Assembly: GCF_003269065.1 (NCBI RefSeq)
Contig: NZ_QLTA01000013.1
Coordinates: 47,443-111,442, forward strand
DNA from: Paracidovorax anthurii
GTDB taxonomy: Bacteria > Pseudomonadota > Gammaproteobacteria > Burkholderiales > Burkholderiaceae_C
Reading direction: 5' to 3'
DNA: 64,000 nt
A program made the position numbers and the translations under genes. The notes beneath the pieces were generated by a model. The model was not told the origin of the DNA, searched no databases, and worked only from the letters and a program-made list of their open reading frames with translations. Numbering within the stretch: the first letter of the stretch is position 1; every line of letters begins with the position of its first letter. Positions 35,230 through 43,894 of the stretch are shown one piece after another.

Positions 35230-36495
35230 CTATGCCATGACGTGGCCAACGTCGGCGCCGTGGGAAACTTTTTTGCTGCGCTCGAAAGCAGCACCGTAAG
35301 CAGCAGCAATTTCGCTGCGGCTGAATTTCTGGAGACGACCAGGAGCCTTTTTGTCGCAAACAAGCTCCATGAAGTGATCGACGCCCAAATGCTCGAAAGC
35401 GATTGCCAAGCTTGGAGCAGCCACCTCACGCAGCCATCGCACATTGCGCACCGCTTCACCCTGAACGGTTTCAATCTGGCGCTTGCGTTCACAAGGAACC
35501 GTCACCGGGAACGAAATTGCTTCGGCTTCACGCAATAGGGATGCGTGCCAGTCGCTAGCTCCGTGGAAATAGTCGGCAGGACGACGCAACATGTCGGTTT
35601 CCAAAAAGCGCGCTTTATTGCCCCACCGCAATTCCGCGCGAATCCAAGCCGATGTATCTGCATCGCCAAACAACTGGTGGCCCTTTTCGTACACGTTGGT
35701 CTGCTTGCCCACCTCCTTAGTCCCGACGTAGAACGACCGACCTTTGCCGCCGCACTCGCTCCAGTCTCCCACCATGTTGCACTTGAGACGACGCCCCCCG
35801 ACGTCGCACAAGCCGGCCTCATAGTCGGCCTTGACACGCTCCATGCCACCCTTGATACCGTCGAAAAAATCAAGGGCAAGATCAACGCGGGTGAGCCAAC
35901 CCCTGCTTTCGTCGATCACATTTGCAAGGTGATCGCGCCAACCGCTTTGAGCGAATGTGCAAGCGGAGCCGTACACATTGACGTGGATGGTTTTTGCCTG
36001 AGCCCGCTGGCGAGGACCGTCGCCAGACGCGAGGAATCCAACCCAACCCACTTCGGCGCCATTGCGCTCAATGCTCCAGCGGCAGCGGTAAAAATCGTGG
36101 CCCTTCCGAATTTCAGGATGGACCATGAACTCAGTGCCGAGAGATTCCGCCACGCGCTCCGCAAGCTCGAATGCCTGCACGCTTGGGGAAAAATCCGCGT
36201 CCGGAACAAACCGCAAAAACTTGCGCAAGCGCTGGATACGTACCGTGCGCTGATCACGATCCCACTGACTAAGAGGCTCCAAATCCTCTTCCGGGAACAG
36301 CACGTCAACCGATGGCATCGGAGCATTGCGCAAATGACAAGTGAAGCGCACCCAGTCAACATGCACAGGGACGCCGGATGCAATGCGCTCAGCCATCAAG
36401 CGGACCTTGACCTGATTCCCGTCAAGAACCAAATTGCAAGCACCAGCATGACCCTTAGCATGCTTATCAACACGTGAACCCATCGGATGACTCAT
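35230..36495 (-). CDS. Phage replication initiation protein (Rep_trans type)
   Basis: 421-residue rolling-circle initiator. It begins MSHPMGSRVDKHAKGHAG after an AAAGG site. Family-like segments: VDWVRFTCHL, TIHVNVYGSACTFA, LTRVDLALDFFDG, and YVGTKEVGKQTNVYEKGHQ, in which the Tyr residues are nicking candidates. It expects an origin nearby, and the hairpin-rich region just upstream is the natural place. The 19-base motif shared with the 34.65-kb terminator lies within its coding sequence at 35500-35518. Confidence 0.85.
   Translation of the reverse strand: MSHPMGSRVDKHAKGHAGACNLVLDGNQVKVRLMAERIASGVPVHVDWVRFTCHLRNAPMPSVDVLFPEEDLEPLSQWDRDQRTVRIQRLRKFLRFVPDADFSPSVQAFELAERVAESLGTEFMVHPEIRKGHDFYRCRWSIERNGAEVGWVGFLASGDGPRQRAQAKTIHVNVYGSACTFAQSGWRDHLANVIDESRGWLTRVDLALDFFDGIKGGMERVKADYEAGLCDVGGRRLKCNMVGDWSECGGKGRSFYVGTKEVGKQTNVYEKGHQLFGDADTSAWIRAELRWGNKARFLETDMLRRPADYFHGASDWHASLLREAEAISFPVTVPCERKRQIETVQGEAVRNVRWLREVAAPSLAIAFEHLGVDHFMELVCDKKAPGRLQKFSRSEIAAAYGAAFERSKKVSHGADVGHVMA
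35500..35518. repeat. 19-bp exact repeat inside rep
   Basis: CGTCACCGGGAACGAAATT, identical to 34652-34670. One copy lies in the module terminator, the other in coding sequence. Confidence 0.7.
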
Positions 36496-37027
36496 ACAAA
36501 CCTTTTTTGTACTAATACAGACCGAACGGCCTACCGTTATTCGTTATCCCCGTGATTACCATCGGGGAGGGCTTGCGCCCCTGCCGCCGCCTGCGCGGAC
36601 GCCCCCCCCGCAAGCGGGGCCCCTTCCGCGCAGGCGCGTGCATCCGCGCACACTGCACAAGAGGCCGCACGCAAACCAATCACGCGCGCGTGCACGAACA
36701 GATCACGCCCGGGCTCAGGATCGCAAAAAGCCGCTATAGCGAGCCATGCGGATGCATTGCCGGGCGCAGGCGGTTGATAGCAGCCCCCTCCAGCGCATGG
36801 CGTTGTGATCGATACAGGAATCCGTCGCGCGGGGGGGCACGAAGCATCGTCAACATGGCACGGGGTACAGGGCGCGCAAGGGTCCAACATGGGGTTTGGC
36901 ACCCCATACCCCGCCCCCACCGAGCCCCCTGCGGGGGACGCGCTAGCCGCGCTTCGGCGGGGCCCCAGTTGTCTCCAGAGCAGGGGGAGACTCCAGAGCG
37001 GAGGCAAGCACGAGAGGATGTGCAGCA
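36496..37027. other. Phage intergenic region, candidate origin and packaging signal
   Basis: GC-rich 530-base stretch without a convincing gene. It holds perfect hairpins at 36606-36619 (CCCCGC-AA-GCGGGG), 36889-36907 (ATGGGGT/ACCCCAT, with an outer GGGGTA/TACCCC pair) and 36925-36937 (CCCCC-TGC-GGGGG). Filamentous phages keep replication origins and the packaging hairpin in such a region. A 164-residue minus-strand frame covers it and its start touches the previous stop, but its composition looks like read-through of structured DNA. Confidence 0.5.
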
Positions 37028-37198
37028 TCACGCGCCCACCCCGCTCAACATGACAACCGCCATAACGCTCAAGCCCGCGTAAAACAGCGCGTCAGTAGCA
37101 GGCCTGCAACGCAGGCCGTTAGCGCGCTCCACGATCCGGCGCCAACACGCCGTCGCGATCAGCAACGGGCCGACAAGCAGCAGAGCAAAAGACATCAT
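37028..37198 (-). CDS. Small phage membrane protein, 56 residues
   Basis: MMSFALLLVGPLLIATACWR is one membrane helix; a basic loop (RIVERANGLRCR) and a second helix (ALFYAGLSVMAVVMLSGVG) follow. Its ATG overlaps the stop of the upstream small gene. No family recognised. Confidence 0.55.
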   Translation of the reverse strand: MMSFALLLVGPLLIATACWRRIVERANGLRCRPATDALFYAGLSVMAVVMLSGVGA

Positions 37199-37410
37199 GG
37201 CTCGATCCCCTGCATCCGCTCTAAGCGCTCCACGCGAGCACGCGCGCGCTCTGGCTGATGGCCCGTGCGCAAGTACGTGCTGACGCCAGCAGCGAGGCGC
37301 TTGTATACATCGGCCGCACCCTTGGACCCATCCACAATGGATTTCGGGACCGGAGCGGATATGGCCCTGCGGCAGCGGTAGGGCAGATCGCGGACTTCTT
37401 CGGGACTCAT
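37195..37410 (-). CDS. Small basic phage protein, 71 residues
   Basis: MSPEEVRDLPYRCRRAISAP begins 5 bases after a GGTGG site; a GTG 9 bases upstream is the alternative start. The rest is Arg-rich (YLRTGHQPERARARVERLERM). Cytosolic by composition. Coupled to the membrane protein downstream. Function unknown. Confidence 0.55.
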   Translation of the reverse strand: MSPEEVRDLPYRCRRAISAPVPKSIVDGSKGAADVYKRLAAGVSTYLRTGHQPERARARVERLERMQGIEP

Positions 37411-37522
37411 GCGGGCCACCTACCACGAGACGACCCGGGGCCATACATGCAGACCGACAGATGCACCTTCACCATGGCACCACACGGCCTCACAAACAGA
37501 CCCAAATAGCTGTGGACAACAA

Positions 37523-37966
37523 TCATTGCAGCCGCCCATCGACGCGCCGCGCCGCAAAGCCCATACGCGCCCAATCGCGGCTGCAGAGAGCAAACCGGAC
37601 CAGCTCCTGCAGCACTTCGTTTTCGCCCACCTCGAACTGATCGGCCAGCTTTGCAAGCGTGGCCTTGATCTCTGGCTTGTCCGTGTAGTCGATACGGGAC
37701 TTGCCGGCGCGGTATGCCGCCTTGCGCTCCGCATCAGAAGCCCACTTGCGGGGACGACCACGACGCTTTTGCGCCGCCTCGACTTGCTCGCGGAAATCGC
37801 GAGCAGCCTCATCAGGCAAAAAGGCATCGTTAAACCGGGAGCAGTCCCCGCCACCATCGTGAGCTACCACGCATGCGGGAGGGAGGGCCGCATCAGCAGG
37901 GGGACTGCAATCGTTTGCCGCATCGCACGCGGCGACCTCGGGCAAGAGCATTTGTTGCGCTGGCAT
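37523..37966 (-). CDS. Phage regulatory protein with basic DNA-binding patch
   Basis: 147-residue protein, first gene of the minus-strand program. The acidic N-terminal half is followed by an AT-hook-like patch (KRRGRPRKWASDAERKAAYR) and a helical C-terminal half (KPEIKATLAKLADQFEVGEN), like ribbon-helix-helix plasmid and phage regulators. The second ATG (MPAQQM) is chosen: GGAG lies 6 bases upstream. It is transcribed away from the operator at 37982-38042 and probably helps control replication. Confidence 0.65.
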   Translation of the reverse strand: MPAQQMLLPEVAACDAANDCSPPADAALPPACVVAHDGGGDCSRFNDAFLPDEAARDFREQVEAAQKRRGRPRKWASDAERKAAYRAGKSRIDYTDKPEIKATLAKLADQFEVGENEVLQELVRFALCSRDWARMGFAARRVDGRLQ

Positions 37967-37980
37967 GGGTAGCTCCATGG

Positions 37981-38042
37981 TGGTACATTTACACCACCGG
38001 AGGCCAATTCAGGCCCCTGGTGGCAATGGGATAAATGTACCA
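37981..38042. promoter_or_regulatory. Divergent phage operator, 11-bp inverted repeat
   Basis: TGGTACATTTA (37981-37991) and its exact complement TAAATGTACCA (38032-38042) enclose a further imperfect palindrome (CCACCGGAGGCC against GGCCCCTGGTGG). It lies between the divergent regulator genes, where a repressor would control both directions. Confidence 0.75.
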
Positions 38043-38057
38043 TCAAGGAGGATATTT

Positions 38058-38336
38058 GTGCTATTGAATTTCACTATTACTCCGACCCGTCTGATTGATT
38101 TAGCAAAATACAAAAGCGGGATGGAGTTACAAGAAATGGCCCAGGAACTGGGCTATGACAAAACGCGCATCACCAAGCTGAAAAACGGGAAATGCGCGTT
38201 GACGCCGACAGAGGTTAAGTACTACGCCGACAAAGCAGGCCTGCCGTTTGAGCAAACAATCTGCGAACTAGAACTGTGGAAAAACCCAGCAGCAGCAAAG
38301 GTATGGGGCGTAGAACTGAGCGCTGCGAACCCATAG
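38058..38336 (+). CDS. Phage repressor-like HTH protein (DUF3693-like)
   Basis: 92-residue protein, the only plus-strand prophage gene. A GTG start (MLLNFTITPTRLIDL) follows the strong ribosome site AAGGAGG. The helix-turn-helix spans about residues 20-55 (MELQEMAQELGYDKTRITKL). It probably maintains lysogeny by binding the adjacent inverted repeat. Its last codons and stop lie in host sequence at the right prophage end, so the free-phage protein would end differently. It overlaps the methyltransferase frame by 61 bases. Confidence 0.75.
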   Translation: MLLNFTITPTRLIDLAKYKSGMELQEMAQELGYDKTRITKLKNGKCALTPTEVKYYADKAGLPFEQTICELELWKNPAAAKVWGVELSAANP

Positions 38337-39199
38337 GTTTGCACCATTGGTTCGACTCTGCGCCCGGCCGCTACCTGCTGGCGTGGGAGCAGGAGCGCTA
38401 TGACGAGATGGTGGCCGACGTGTTCGGCTACCACGCGCTGCAGCTGGGCATGCCCGGCCTGCAAGGGCTGCGGGCCAACCGCATGCCGTACCGCTGGCTG
38501 GCCCTGGGCGCGGCCGAGGCGTTGCTGTGGTCGCCGGTGGCGGACGATGGCCCGGCCTCCCCGCAGGACGGTAGCCCGGCCTGGGGGGCTCCTGCCGGCG
38601 AGGCCCGGCCGCCCGTGCGCGCGGCCCTGCTGGCCGATCCCGTGGCGCTGCCGTTTCCCGAGAACAGCCTGGATCTGGTGCTGCTGCCGCATTCGCTGGA
38701 GCTCAGCGTCGACCCGCATGCCGCGCTGCGCGAGGTCCACCGGGTGCTGGTGCCCGAGGGCCGTGTGGTGGTGAGCGGGCTCAACCCGGCCAGCCTCTGG
38801 GGGCTGCGCCAGCGGCGCGCGCGCCTCTACCAGCGGCTGGGCGCGGGCGGGCAGCTCTATCTGCCCGACGTGGGGGAGTTCATCGGGCACTGGCGGCTGC
38901 GCGATTGGCTGCGGCTGCTGAACTTCGAGATCGAGACCGTGAGCTTCGGCGGCTACCGCCCCGCCGTGCGCAGCGCGCGCTGGCTGCAGCGCTACGAATG
39001 GATGGATGGCCTGGGCGCGCGCTGGTGGCCGATACTCGGGGCCGCCTACATGGTGGTTGCCGTCAAGCGCGTGCATGGCATGCGCCTGCTGGGCCCCTCG
39101 TGGCGCGCGGGCAAGGTGCCGCAGGGCGCCACGGCGACCGTGTCCGTGGCGCAGCGCCACGGCGCGGCGGGGCGCGCCCCGGGGGCGCGCCATGGGTGA
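38276..39199 (+). CDS. SAM-dependent methyltransferase with phage-derived N-terminus
   Basis: 307-residue methyltransferase type 11-like protein next to rnhA. The conserved opening [21 protein letters not shown] begins at residue 21; later [16 protein letters not shown] and [20 protein letters not shown] show the post-I and motif II/III regions. The SAM-binding glycine loop is weak, as usual in this subfamily. The first 14 codons, from a GTG, are prophage sequence, and expression probably depends on the repressor promoter. A TTG at 38339 would be an alternative start. Confidence 0.8.
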   Translation: MEKPSSSKGMGRRTERCEPIGLHHWFDSAPGRYLLAWEQERYDEMVADVFGYHALQLGMPGLQGLRANRMPYRWLALGAAEALLWSPVADDGPASPQDGSPAWGAPAGEARPPVRAALLADPVALPFPENSLDLVLLPHSLELSVDPHAALREVHRVLVPEGRVVVSGLNPASLWGLRQRRARLYQRLGAGGQLYLPDVGEFIGHWRLRDWLRLLNFEIETVSFGGYRPAVRSARWLQRYEWMDGLGARWWPILGAAYMVVAVKRVHGMRLLGPSWRAGKVPQGATATVSVAQRHGAAGRAPGARHG

Positions 39200-39680
39200 A
39201 TCAACGAACGAAGATGGAAGCGAGCGAGTTTTGAATCAGGTTGTGATCTACACCGACGGGGCGTGCAAGGGCAATCCGGGCCCCGGTGGATGGGGGGTGG
39301 TCTTGCGCTCGGGAGCGCTGGAAAAGGAACTTTGCGGGGGCGAGCTGGGCACCACCAACAACCGCATGGAACTGATGGCGGTGATCGAGGCCCTGGCCGC
39401 GCTCAAGCGGCCCTGCGATGTGACGCTCTACCTCGACAGCCAGTACGTGCGCAAGGGGATCACCGAGTGGATCCAGGGCTGGAAGAAGAAGGGCTGGCGC
39501 ACGGCGTCCGGCCAGCCGGTGAAGAACGTGGAGCTGTGGAAGCGGCTCGACGAACTCGTCGCGCAGGGCGGGCACGCGATCGACTGGCGCTGGGTGAAGG
39601 GCCACGCGGGCGATCCGGGCAACGAGCGCGCGGACGCGCTGGCCAACAAGGGCGTGGACAAGGCCCTGGGGCGGGGGTGA
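39192..39680 (+). CDS. rnhA: Ribonuclease HI
   Basis: Cleaves RNA in RNA-DNA hybrids. Catalytic carboxylates are visible: Asp in [18 protein letters not shown], Glu in [13 protein letters not shown], Asp in LYLDSQYV, and the late Asp in NERADALA with His in VKGHAG. The start at 39192 overlaps the methyltransferase stop by 8 bases (162 residues); a TTG at 39231 would give the more typical 149 residues. Confidence 0.95.
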   Translation: MGESTNEDGSERVLNQVVIYTDGACKGNPGPGGWGVVLRSGALEKELCGGELGTTNNRMELMAVIEALAALKRPCDVTLYLDSQYVRKGITEWIQGWKKKGWRTASGQPVKNVELWKRLDELVAQGGHAIDWRWVKGHAGDPGNERADALANKGVDKALGRG

Positions 39681-39702
39681 TCCGGCCGGCGCAGTCCATG
39701 CC

Positions 39703-40056
39703 TCAGGCCGGGCCGACGCCGATGGCCGAAGCGTGGGCGATGGCCTGAACGGCCGCGTGCAGCGCTTCGGGCTCCTGGGGACGGACCACGCGGTCGATCT
39801 CCCGGCCGTCGCGCAGGAAGACCAGCGTGGGCCAGAGCTTCACCCCGAAGCTGCGCCCGAGCGGTCGCCCCGGGCCGTCCTCGACCTTGATGTGCCGCAC
39901 CTGGCCCTGGTCCTTCAGCGCGGCCTCGATGAGTGGCTGGGCACGCTGGCAATGGCCGCACCAGGGCGTTCCGAATTCGAGCACGGCAGCGCCCTGGAGG
40001 CGGTCGATCTCTTCCCGCGTGGGGGGCTGTTCGAGATGCTGGGCGGTGTAGGACAT
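39703..40056 (-). CDS. Thioredoxin-family protein (WCGHC)
   Basis: 117-residue thioredoxin-fold protein with active site PWCGHCQRA, the PDI-like dipeptide GH instead of GP, and cis-Pro in KLWPTLVFLRDG. No signal peptide, so it is cytosolic. A copy of the GATCGTGAACACGTTC repeat lies just upstream at 40076-40098. Confidence 0.85.
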   Translation of the reverse strand: MSYTAQHLEQPPTREEIDRLQGAAVLEFGTPWCGHCQRAQPLIEAALKDQGQVRHIKVEDGPGRPLGRSFGVKLWPTLVFLRDGREIDRVVRPQEPEALHAAVQAIAHASAIGVGPA

Positions 40057-40075
40057 GGGGGTGTCTTTCTTTTCG

Positions 40076-40098
40076 GATCGTGAACACGTTCTCGGGAG
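40076..40098 (+). repeat. GATCGTGAACACGTTC repeat, copy 4 (best conserved)
   Basis: GATCGTGAACACGTTCTCGG then GAG, in the gap between moeA and the thioredoxin-like gene. Almost identical to the copy at 52960. Confidence 0.6.
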
Positions 40099-40144
40099 CG
40101 AAGCCTGAGGCGCCAGGGGATGCCCGGCGCCTCACGGGTCTGTA

Positions 40145-41473
40145 TCAGAGCATGCCGTCAAAGAGCAGCACGTCCACCGGGTCGCCGGCCGCGACGCTGC
40201 CCTGGTCCTGCGGCAGCACGATGAGCCCGTTGGCCTGCACCATCGAGCCCAGCATGGCCGAGCCCTGCGGCCCCGTCGTCCGCACGCGCAGGCTGCCGTC
40301 CGCGCCGCGGAACACGATGCCGCGCTGGTACTCCGTGCGGCCCGGCCGCTTGCGCAGCGGCTCGGCCGCCAGCGCCCGCAGCGGGGGCGGCGCCGAGCGG
40401 GTGCTTCCCATCATGCGCCACAGGGCCGGGCGCACGAAGACCAGGAACGCCACCATCGCGGCCACGGGATTCCCGGGCAGGCCGAACAGCACGGCTACGG
40501 TGGCGGCGCCGTCGGTGCCCCCCGGCTTCGGAATCCGTCCGGCGGCCAAGGGGCGGCCCGGCCGCATGGCGACGCGCCAGAAGTCGACCTGCCCCAGTCC
40601 CGCGAGCAACGTGCGCGTATGGTCCGCGGTGCCGGTGCTGACCCCGCCGCTCGTCACGATGGCGTCCGCCTGCGCCGCGGCACGGCGCAGCGCCGCGTCG
40701 AGTGCCGCCGGTTCGTCCGGCACGGCGCCGAGATCGATGGGTTCCACGCCCGTGCGCTTCAGGAGCCCGAGGAGGGTATAGCGGTTGCTGTCGTAGATGG
40801 CCCCCTCGCGCCAGGGGGTGCCGAGGCCGAGGATTTCATCCCCCGTCGAGAAAAAGGCCACGCGCGGGCGCCGGAACACGGGCACCGACGCCTGCCCCAG
40901 GCTGGCGATCAGGCCGAGCGCGGCCGGCGTGAGCCATGTGCCCTGCGCGAGCGCGCAGGCACCGCGGGCCAGGTCTTCCCCGGCGCGGCGCCGATGGTCG
41001 CCGCGCCGCGCCGCGCCCTGCGGCACATGAACGGTCTCGACGCCATGGGCATCGCGCGTGCAGGGGGCGGCCTCTTGGGGAATGACCGTGTCCGTCCCTT
41101 CGGGCATCACTGCGCCCGTCATGATGCGGACGCACTGGCCGGCGCCGACCGTGCCGCCCCAGCGATGGCCCGCGAGCACGGTTCCCGCCACCTGCAGGGC
41201 GAGCGGCTGGCCGGCCGCCAGGGCCGCGCCGTCGAACGCGAAACCGTCCATCGCGGAATTGTCGTGCGGCGGCAGGTCCATGGGCGAGATGACGTCGTGC
41301 GCGAGCACCCGGTCGAGGGCATCGGACAGCGCCACGTCTTCCACGCCGGCCACGGGCGTGGCGAGGCCATCGAGCAGGGCCCGTACCGCGTCGACCGACA
41401 GGTCTTGCGGCGCGGCATGTGGCGTCGGAGGGGACTGGGGGGCGGTGGGGGCGGAGGCGGGGCCAGAGATCAT
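40145..41473 (-). CDS. moeA: Molybdopterin molybdenumtransferase MoeA
   Basis: 442-residue enzyme that inserts molybdate into adenylylated molybdopterin. Family motifs: PPHDNSAMDGFAF, RIMTGAVMPEGTDTVI, FFSTGDEIL, YDSNRYTLLGLL, SGGVSTG and LFGLPGNPVAAMV. Its start overlaps the GNAT stop by 4 bases, so it is the last gene of the moaA-mobA-GNAT-moeA operon. Confidence 0.95.
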   Translation of the reverse strand: MISGPASAPTAPQSPPTPHAAPQDLSVDAVRALLDGLATPVAGVEDVALSDALDRVLAHDVISPMDLPPHDNSAMDGFAFDGAALAAGQPLALQVAGTVLAGHRWGGTVGAGQCVRIMTGAVMPEGTDTVIPQEAAPCTRDAHGVETVHVPQGAARRGDHRRRAGEDLARGACALAQGTWLTPAALGLIASLGQASVPVFRRPRVAFFSTGDEILGLGTPWREGAIYDSNRYTLLGLLKRTGVEPIDLGAVPDEPAALDAALRRAAAQADAIVTSGGVSTGTADHTRTLLAGLGQVDFWRVAMRPGRPLAAGRIPKPGGTDGAATVAVLFGLPGNPVAAMVAFLVFVRPALWRMMGSTRSAPPPLRALAAEPLRKRPGRTEYQRGIVFRGADGSLRVRTTGPQGSAMLGSMVQANGLIVLPQDQGSVAAGDPVDVLLFDGML

Positions 41474-42084
41474 GGAGCGTCGGTCCGCGGAGCATGCGCG
41501 GCAATGGCAGAGATGGCGGCCTGGGGCAGCGGAAGGTGCATGTGCAGTTTGTCGTACGCCGTGCCGGCGACCACGATGGCGCGCGGCAGCAGCCCCCAGG
41601 GGCGAAAGCCCTCGCTCTCGTAGAGCCGCACCACGTGCGGGTTGGCCGCCGTCACGGTGAGCACCAGCTGTTCGAGCCCTTCGACCTGCCGGGCGTGCGC
41701 GATGCACTCGCGCAGCAGCGTGCGGCCGATGCCGCGCCGGTGCGCTGAGGTGGCGACCATCATGCCCACCACCTGGGCGCAGTGGCGCTGCTGCAGCCGG
41801 GATTCCCGCTCGCAGCCGATACTGCCCAGCAGTGCGCCGGTGGCTTCATCGAACGCCCCGAGAAAGAAGGTGCCCGACGCGGGCGGGCCGAAGCGCGCGG
41901 CATAGCTTTCCGCCGGGCGCGGCAGCGCGCTGGCGTAGTCCGAGGTGAAGGCTTCCGGGGCATCGCGCAGGGCCGCATCGCGCAGCGCCTTGTAGGCATG
42001 GACGTGCGCGGCGTCCAGTACGCCGATATGCACGCCGGCATGGCCCGGCGAGGGGGGAAGGGCGGGGGCGTCCGGGGGGCTCAT
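41470..42084 (-). CDS. GNAT-family N-acetyltransferase
   Basis: 204-residue acetyltransferase. The acetyl-CoA loop is visible as VVGMMVATSAHRRGIGRTLL, followed by LVLTVTAANPHVVRLYESEGF. It overlaps both neighbours by 4 bases inside a molybdopterin operon, so it is translated with them, although GNAT enzymes have no known step in that pathway. The substrate is unknown. Confidence 0.88.
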   Translation of the reverse strand: MSPPDAPALPPSPGHAGVHIGVLDAAHVHAYKALRDAALRDAPEAFTSDYASALPRPAESYAARFGPPASGTFFLGAFDEATGALLGSIGCERESRLQQRHCAQVVGMMVATSAHRRGIGRTLLRECIAHARQVEGLEQLVLTVTAANPHVVRLYESEGFRPWGLLPRAIVVAGTAYDKLHMHLPLPQAAISAIAAHAPRTDAP

Positions 42085-42755
42085 GGCGTGTCGGTCTCCA
42101 GCCGGTGCAGCTCGGCGAGCGTGTTGGCGTTGCGGAATGCGTGCGGATCGTCGCCGGGCTGGCCGAAAACGGCGACGGCCATGCCATGGCGGTCCATCCA
42201 GTCCATCACCTTGCGTCCGCCGCCGGCCAGGTAGGCGCGCAGATCGTCGCGAAGCGACGCATGCAGCAGGCAGGCCACGGGGTGGTGGCGCAGCGGGGCC
42301 GTGGCCGGGGTGCCGCCATCCGGTGTTTCCGGTGCCGCGGCGATGGCGCCGGGTGCCCGCGCGCCGGCTGCGGCCTCGGCAAGGCGGCGCGCGAGGTCTG
42401 CGGGAAAGCGCGGCACGTCGCACGGCACGGTGAGCAGCCAGGGCGTGGCGCAGCGATCCAGGCCGGCCAGCATGCCGGCCAGCGGCCCGGGGTGGCCGGG
42501 CATGGCGTCCTCGATGACGGGGGCGCCGAATGCCGCGTAGCGGTCGAGATGCCGGTTGGCGCTGACCATGAGCTGCCCCTCCGCCACCTGGGGGCGCAGC
42601 CGGTCCAGCGCATGTGAGGCGAGCGGTACGCCGTGGAAGGGCTGCAGCCCCTTGTCCCGCCCTTCCATGCGCGCACCCTGGCCGCCCGCGAGCACCAGCC
42701 CGGTGATGTCGGCGCAGGCGATCACCGCCGGGGGCGTGGCGAGGGGCCGGCTCAT
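42081..42755 (-). CDS. mobA: Molybdenum cofactor guanylyltransferase MobA
   Basis: 224-residue nucleotidyltransferase that adds GMP to molybdopterin. The nucleotide loop [20 protein letters not shown], then [13 protein letters not shown] and VPCDVPRFP are diagnostic. Presence implies that the organism makes the bis-MGD cofactor of DMSO-reductase-family enzymes. Coupled to moaA and the GNAT gene by ATGA overlaps. Confidence 0.95.
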   Translation of the reverse strand: MSRPLATPPAVIACADITGLVLAGGQGARMEGRDKGLQPFHGVPLASHALDRLRPQVAEGQLMVSANRHLDRYAAFGAPVIEDAMPGHPGPLAGMLAGLDRCATPWLLTVPCDVPRFPADLARRLAEAAAGARAPGAIAAAPETPDGGTPATAPLRHHPVACLLHASLRDDLRAYLAGGGRKVMDWMDRHGMAVAVFGQPGDDPHAFRNANTLAELHRLETDTP

Positions 42756-43894
42756 CCGCCGATGTAGCTCATCTCGACGCGGCGCGCCGTGGCCGCGCCG
42801 GCATCGGGCGGCAGCGTGCCGCGCAGTTCGGAATAGCGGTCGGCCCGGCCCTGCCAGATGCCCGCGATGGCGCCCGCCATGTCGGCGTCGCTCGCTCCGC
42901 CGCGCAGCAGCGCGCGCAGGTCCCATCCCCGGGTGGCGAAAAGGCACAGGTAGAGCCGGCCCTCCATCGACAGCCGGGCGCGGTTGCAGTCGCCGCAGAA
43001 GGCGCGGGTGACGCTGCTGATCGTGCCCACCTCGCCCAGTGCCGGGTCGTGGCGGCCCCGGGCGTCGGCGTAGCCCCAGCGCTGCGCGGTCTCGCCGGGC
43101 GCGGCGGGTGCCAGCGGCACGAGGGGGAGGTGCTCGCGCAGCCGGGCGATCACGTCCGCGGAGGGCAGCACCTCGTCCATGCGCCAGCCGTTGGTGGCGC
43201 CCACGTCCATGTATTCGATGAAGCGCAGCGTGATGCCGGTGCCGCGGAAGTGCCGCGCCATGGACACGACCTCGTGGTCGTTGGTGCCGCGCTTGACCAC
43301 CATGTTGACCTTGATGCGGTCGAAGCCCGCCGCCTGGGCCGCCTCGATGCCGGAGAGCACCTCGGCCACGGGGAAGTCCACGTCGTTCATGCGCCGGAAG
43401 ACGGCATCCTGCAGGCTATCGAGGCTCACGGTGATCCGCGAGAGGCCCGCCCCGCGCAGCGCGCGGGCCTTGCGCGCCAGCAGCGAGCCGTTGGTGGTGA
43501 GGGTGATGTCGGGCGCGCGGCCTTCGGCGGTGCGCAGCCGCGCGAGCTGCTCCACCAGGTTTTCGAGGTGCCGGCGCAGCAGGGGCTCGCCGCCCGTGAG
43601 CCGGATCTTGCGCACGCCGTGCGCGAGGAAGAGGCTCGCCAGGCGGGCGATCTCCTCGAAGCGCAGCAGGTCGTCGTGCGCCAGATAGGGGTAGTCCTTG
43701 CCGAACACTTCCTTGGGCATGCAGTAGCTGCAGCGGAAGTTGCAGCGGTCGGTGACGCTGATGCGCAGGTCGCGCAGCGGCCGCCCGAGCGTGTCGGTGA
43801 GCCATCCCGTGGGCCGGGTGGCGGGCCCCTCGGGAACGCGGGGCCGCAGCGCGGCGATGCGCTGGTCCACGAGGGGAATCACACGTTCGGCCAT
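42752..43894 (-). CDS. moaA: GTP 3',8-cyclase MoaA
   Basis: 380-residue radical-SAM enzyme, the first step of molybdopterin synthesis. The N-terminal cluster motif is [11 protein letters not shown]-binding TGGEPLLRR follows; the C-terminal second cluster is [20 protein letters not shown]; a GG-type C-terminus (SYIGG) is conserved in the family. First gene of the operon. Confidence 0.96.
   Translation of the reverse strand: MAERVIPLVDQRIAALRPRVPEGPATRPTGWLTDTLGRPLRDLRISVTDRCNFRCSYCMPKEVFGKDYPYLAHDDLLRFEEIARLASLFLAHGVRKIRLTGGEPLLRRHLENLVEQLARLRTAEGRAPDITLTTNGSLLARKARALRGAGLSRITVSLDSLQDAVFRRMNDVDFPVAEVLSGIEAAQAAGFDRIKVNMVVKRGTNDHEVVSMARHFRGTGITLRFIEYMDVGATNGWRMDEVLPSADVIARLREHLPLVPLAPAAPGETAQRWGYADARGRHDPALGEVGTISSVTRAFCGDCNRARLSMEGRLYLCLFATRGWDLRALLRGGASDADMAGAIAGIWQGRADRYSELRGTLPPDAGAATARRVEMSYIGG

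Larger units (their letters stand above)
29505..38321. mobile_element. Integrated filamentous phage (inovirus), about 8.8 kb
   Basis: Complete-looking inovirus prophage with almost all genes on the minus strand in the modular order replication, coat, assembly. From 38.3 kb inward: divergent repressor, regulators, hairpin-rich intergenic region, Rep, ssDNA-binding protein, small coat proteins, pIII-like, pVI-like, Zot/pI, and a serine recombinase next to the left end. GC content is clearly below the flanks. Ralstonia phiRSM phages are known to use such a recombinase for integration. Ends are inferred: GAGC occurs at 29505 and 38318 in equal codon phase of the interrupted host gene; no long att repeat is visible. 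Confidence 0.85.

Noticed and set aside
36537..37031. 164-residue minus-strand frame in the phage intergenic region
   Set aside because: Starts on the previous stop and is open, but its Pro/Ala/Cys-rich composition follows the hairpin repeats and there is no ribosome site; better explained as structured non-coding DNA.
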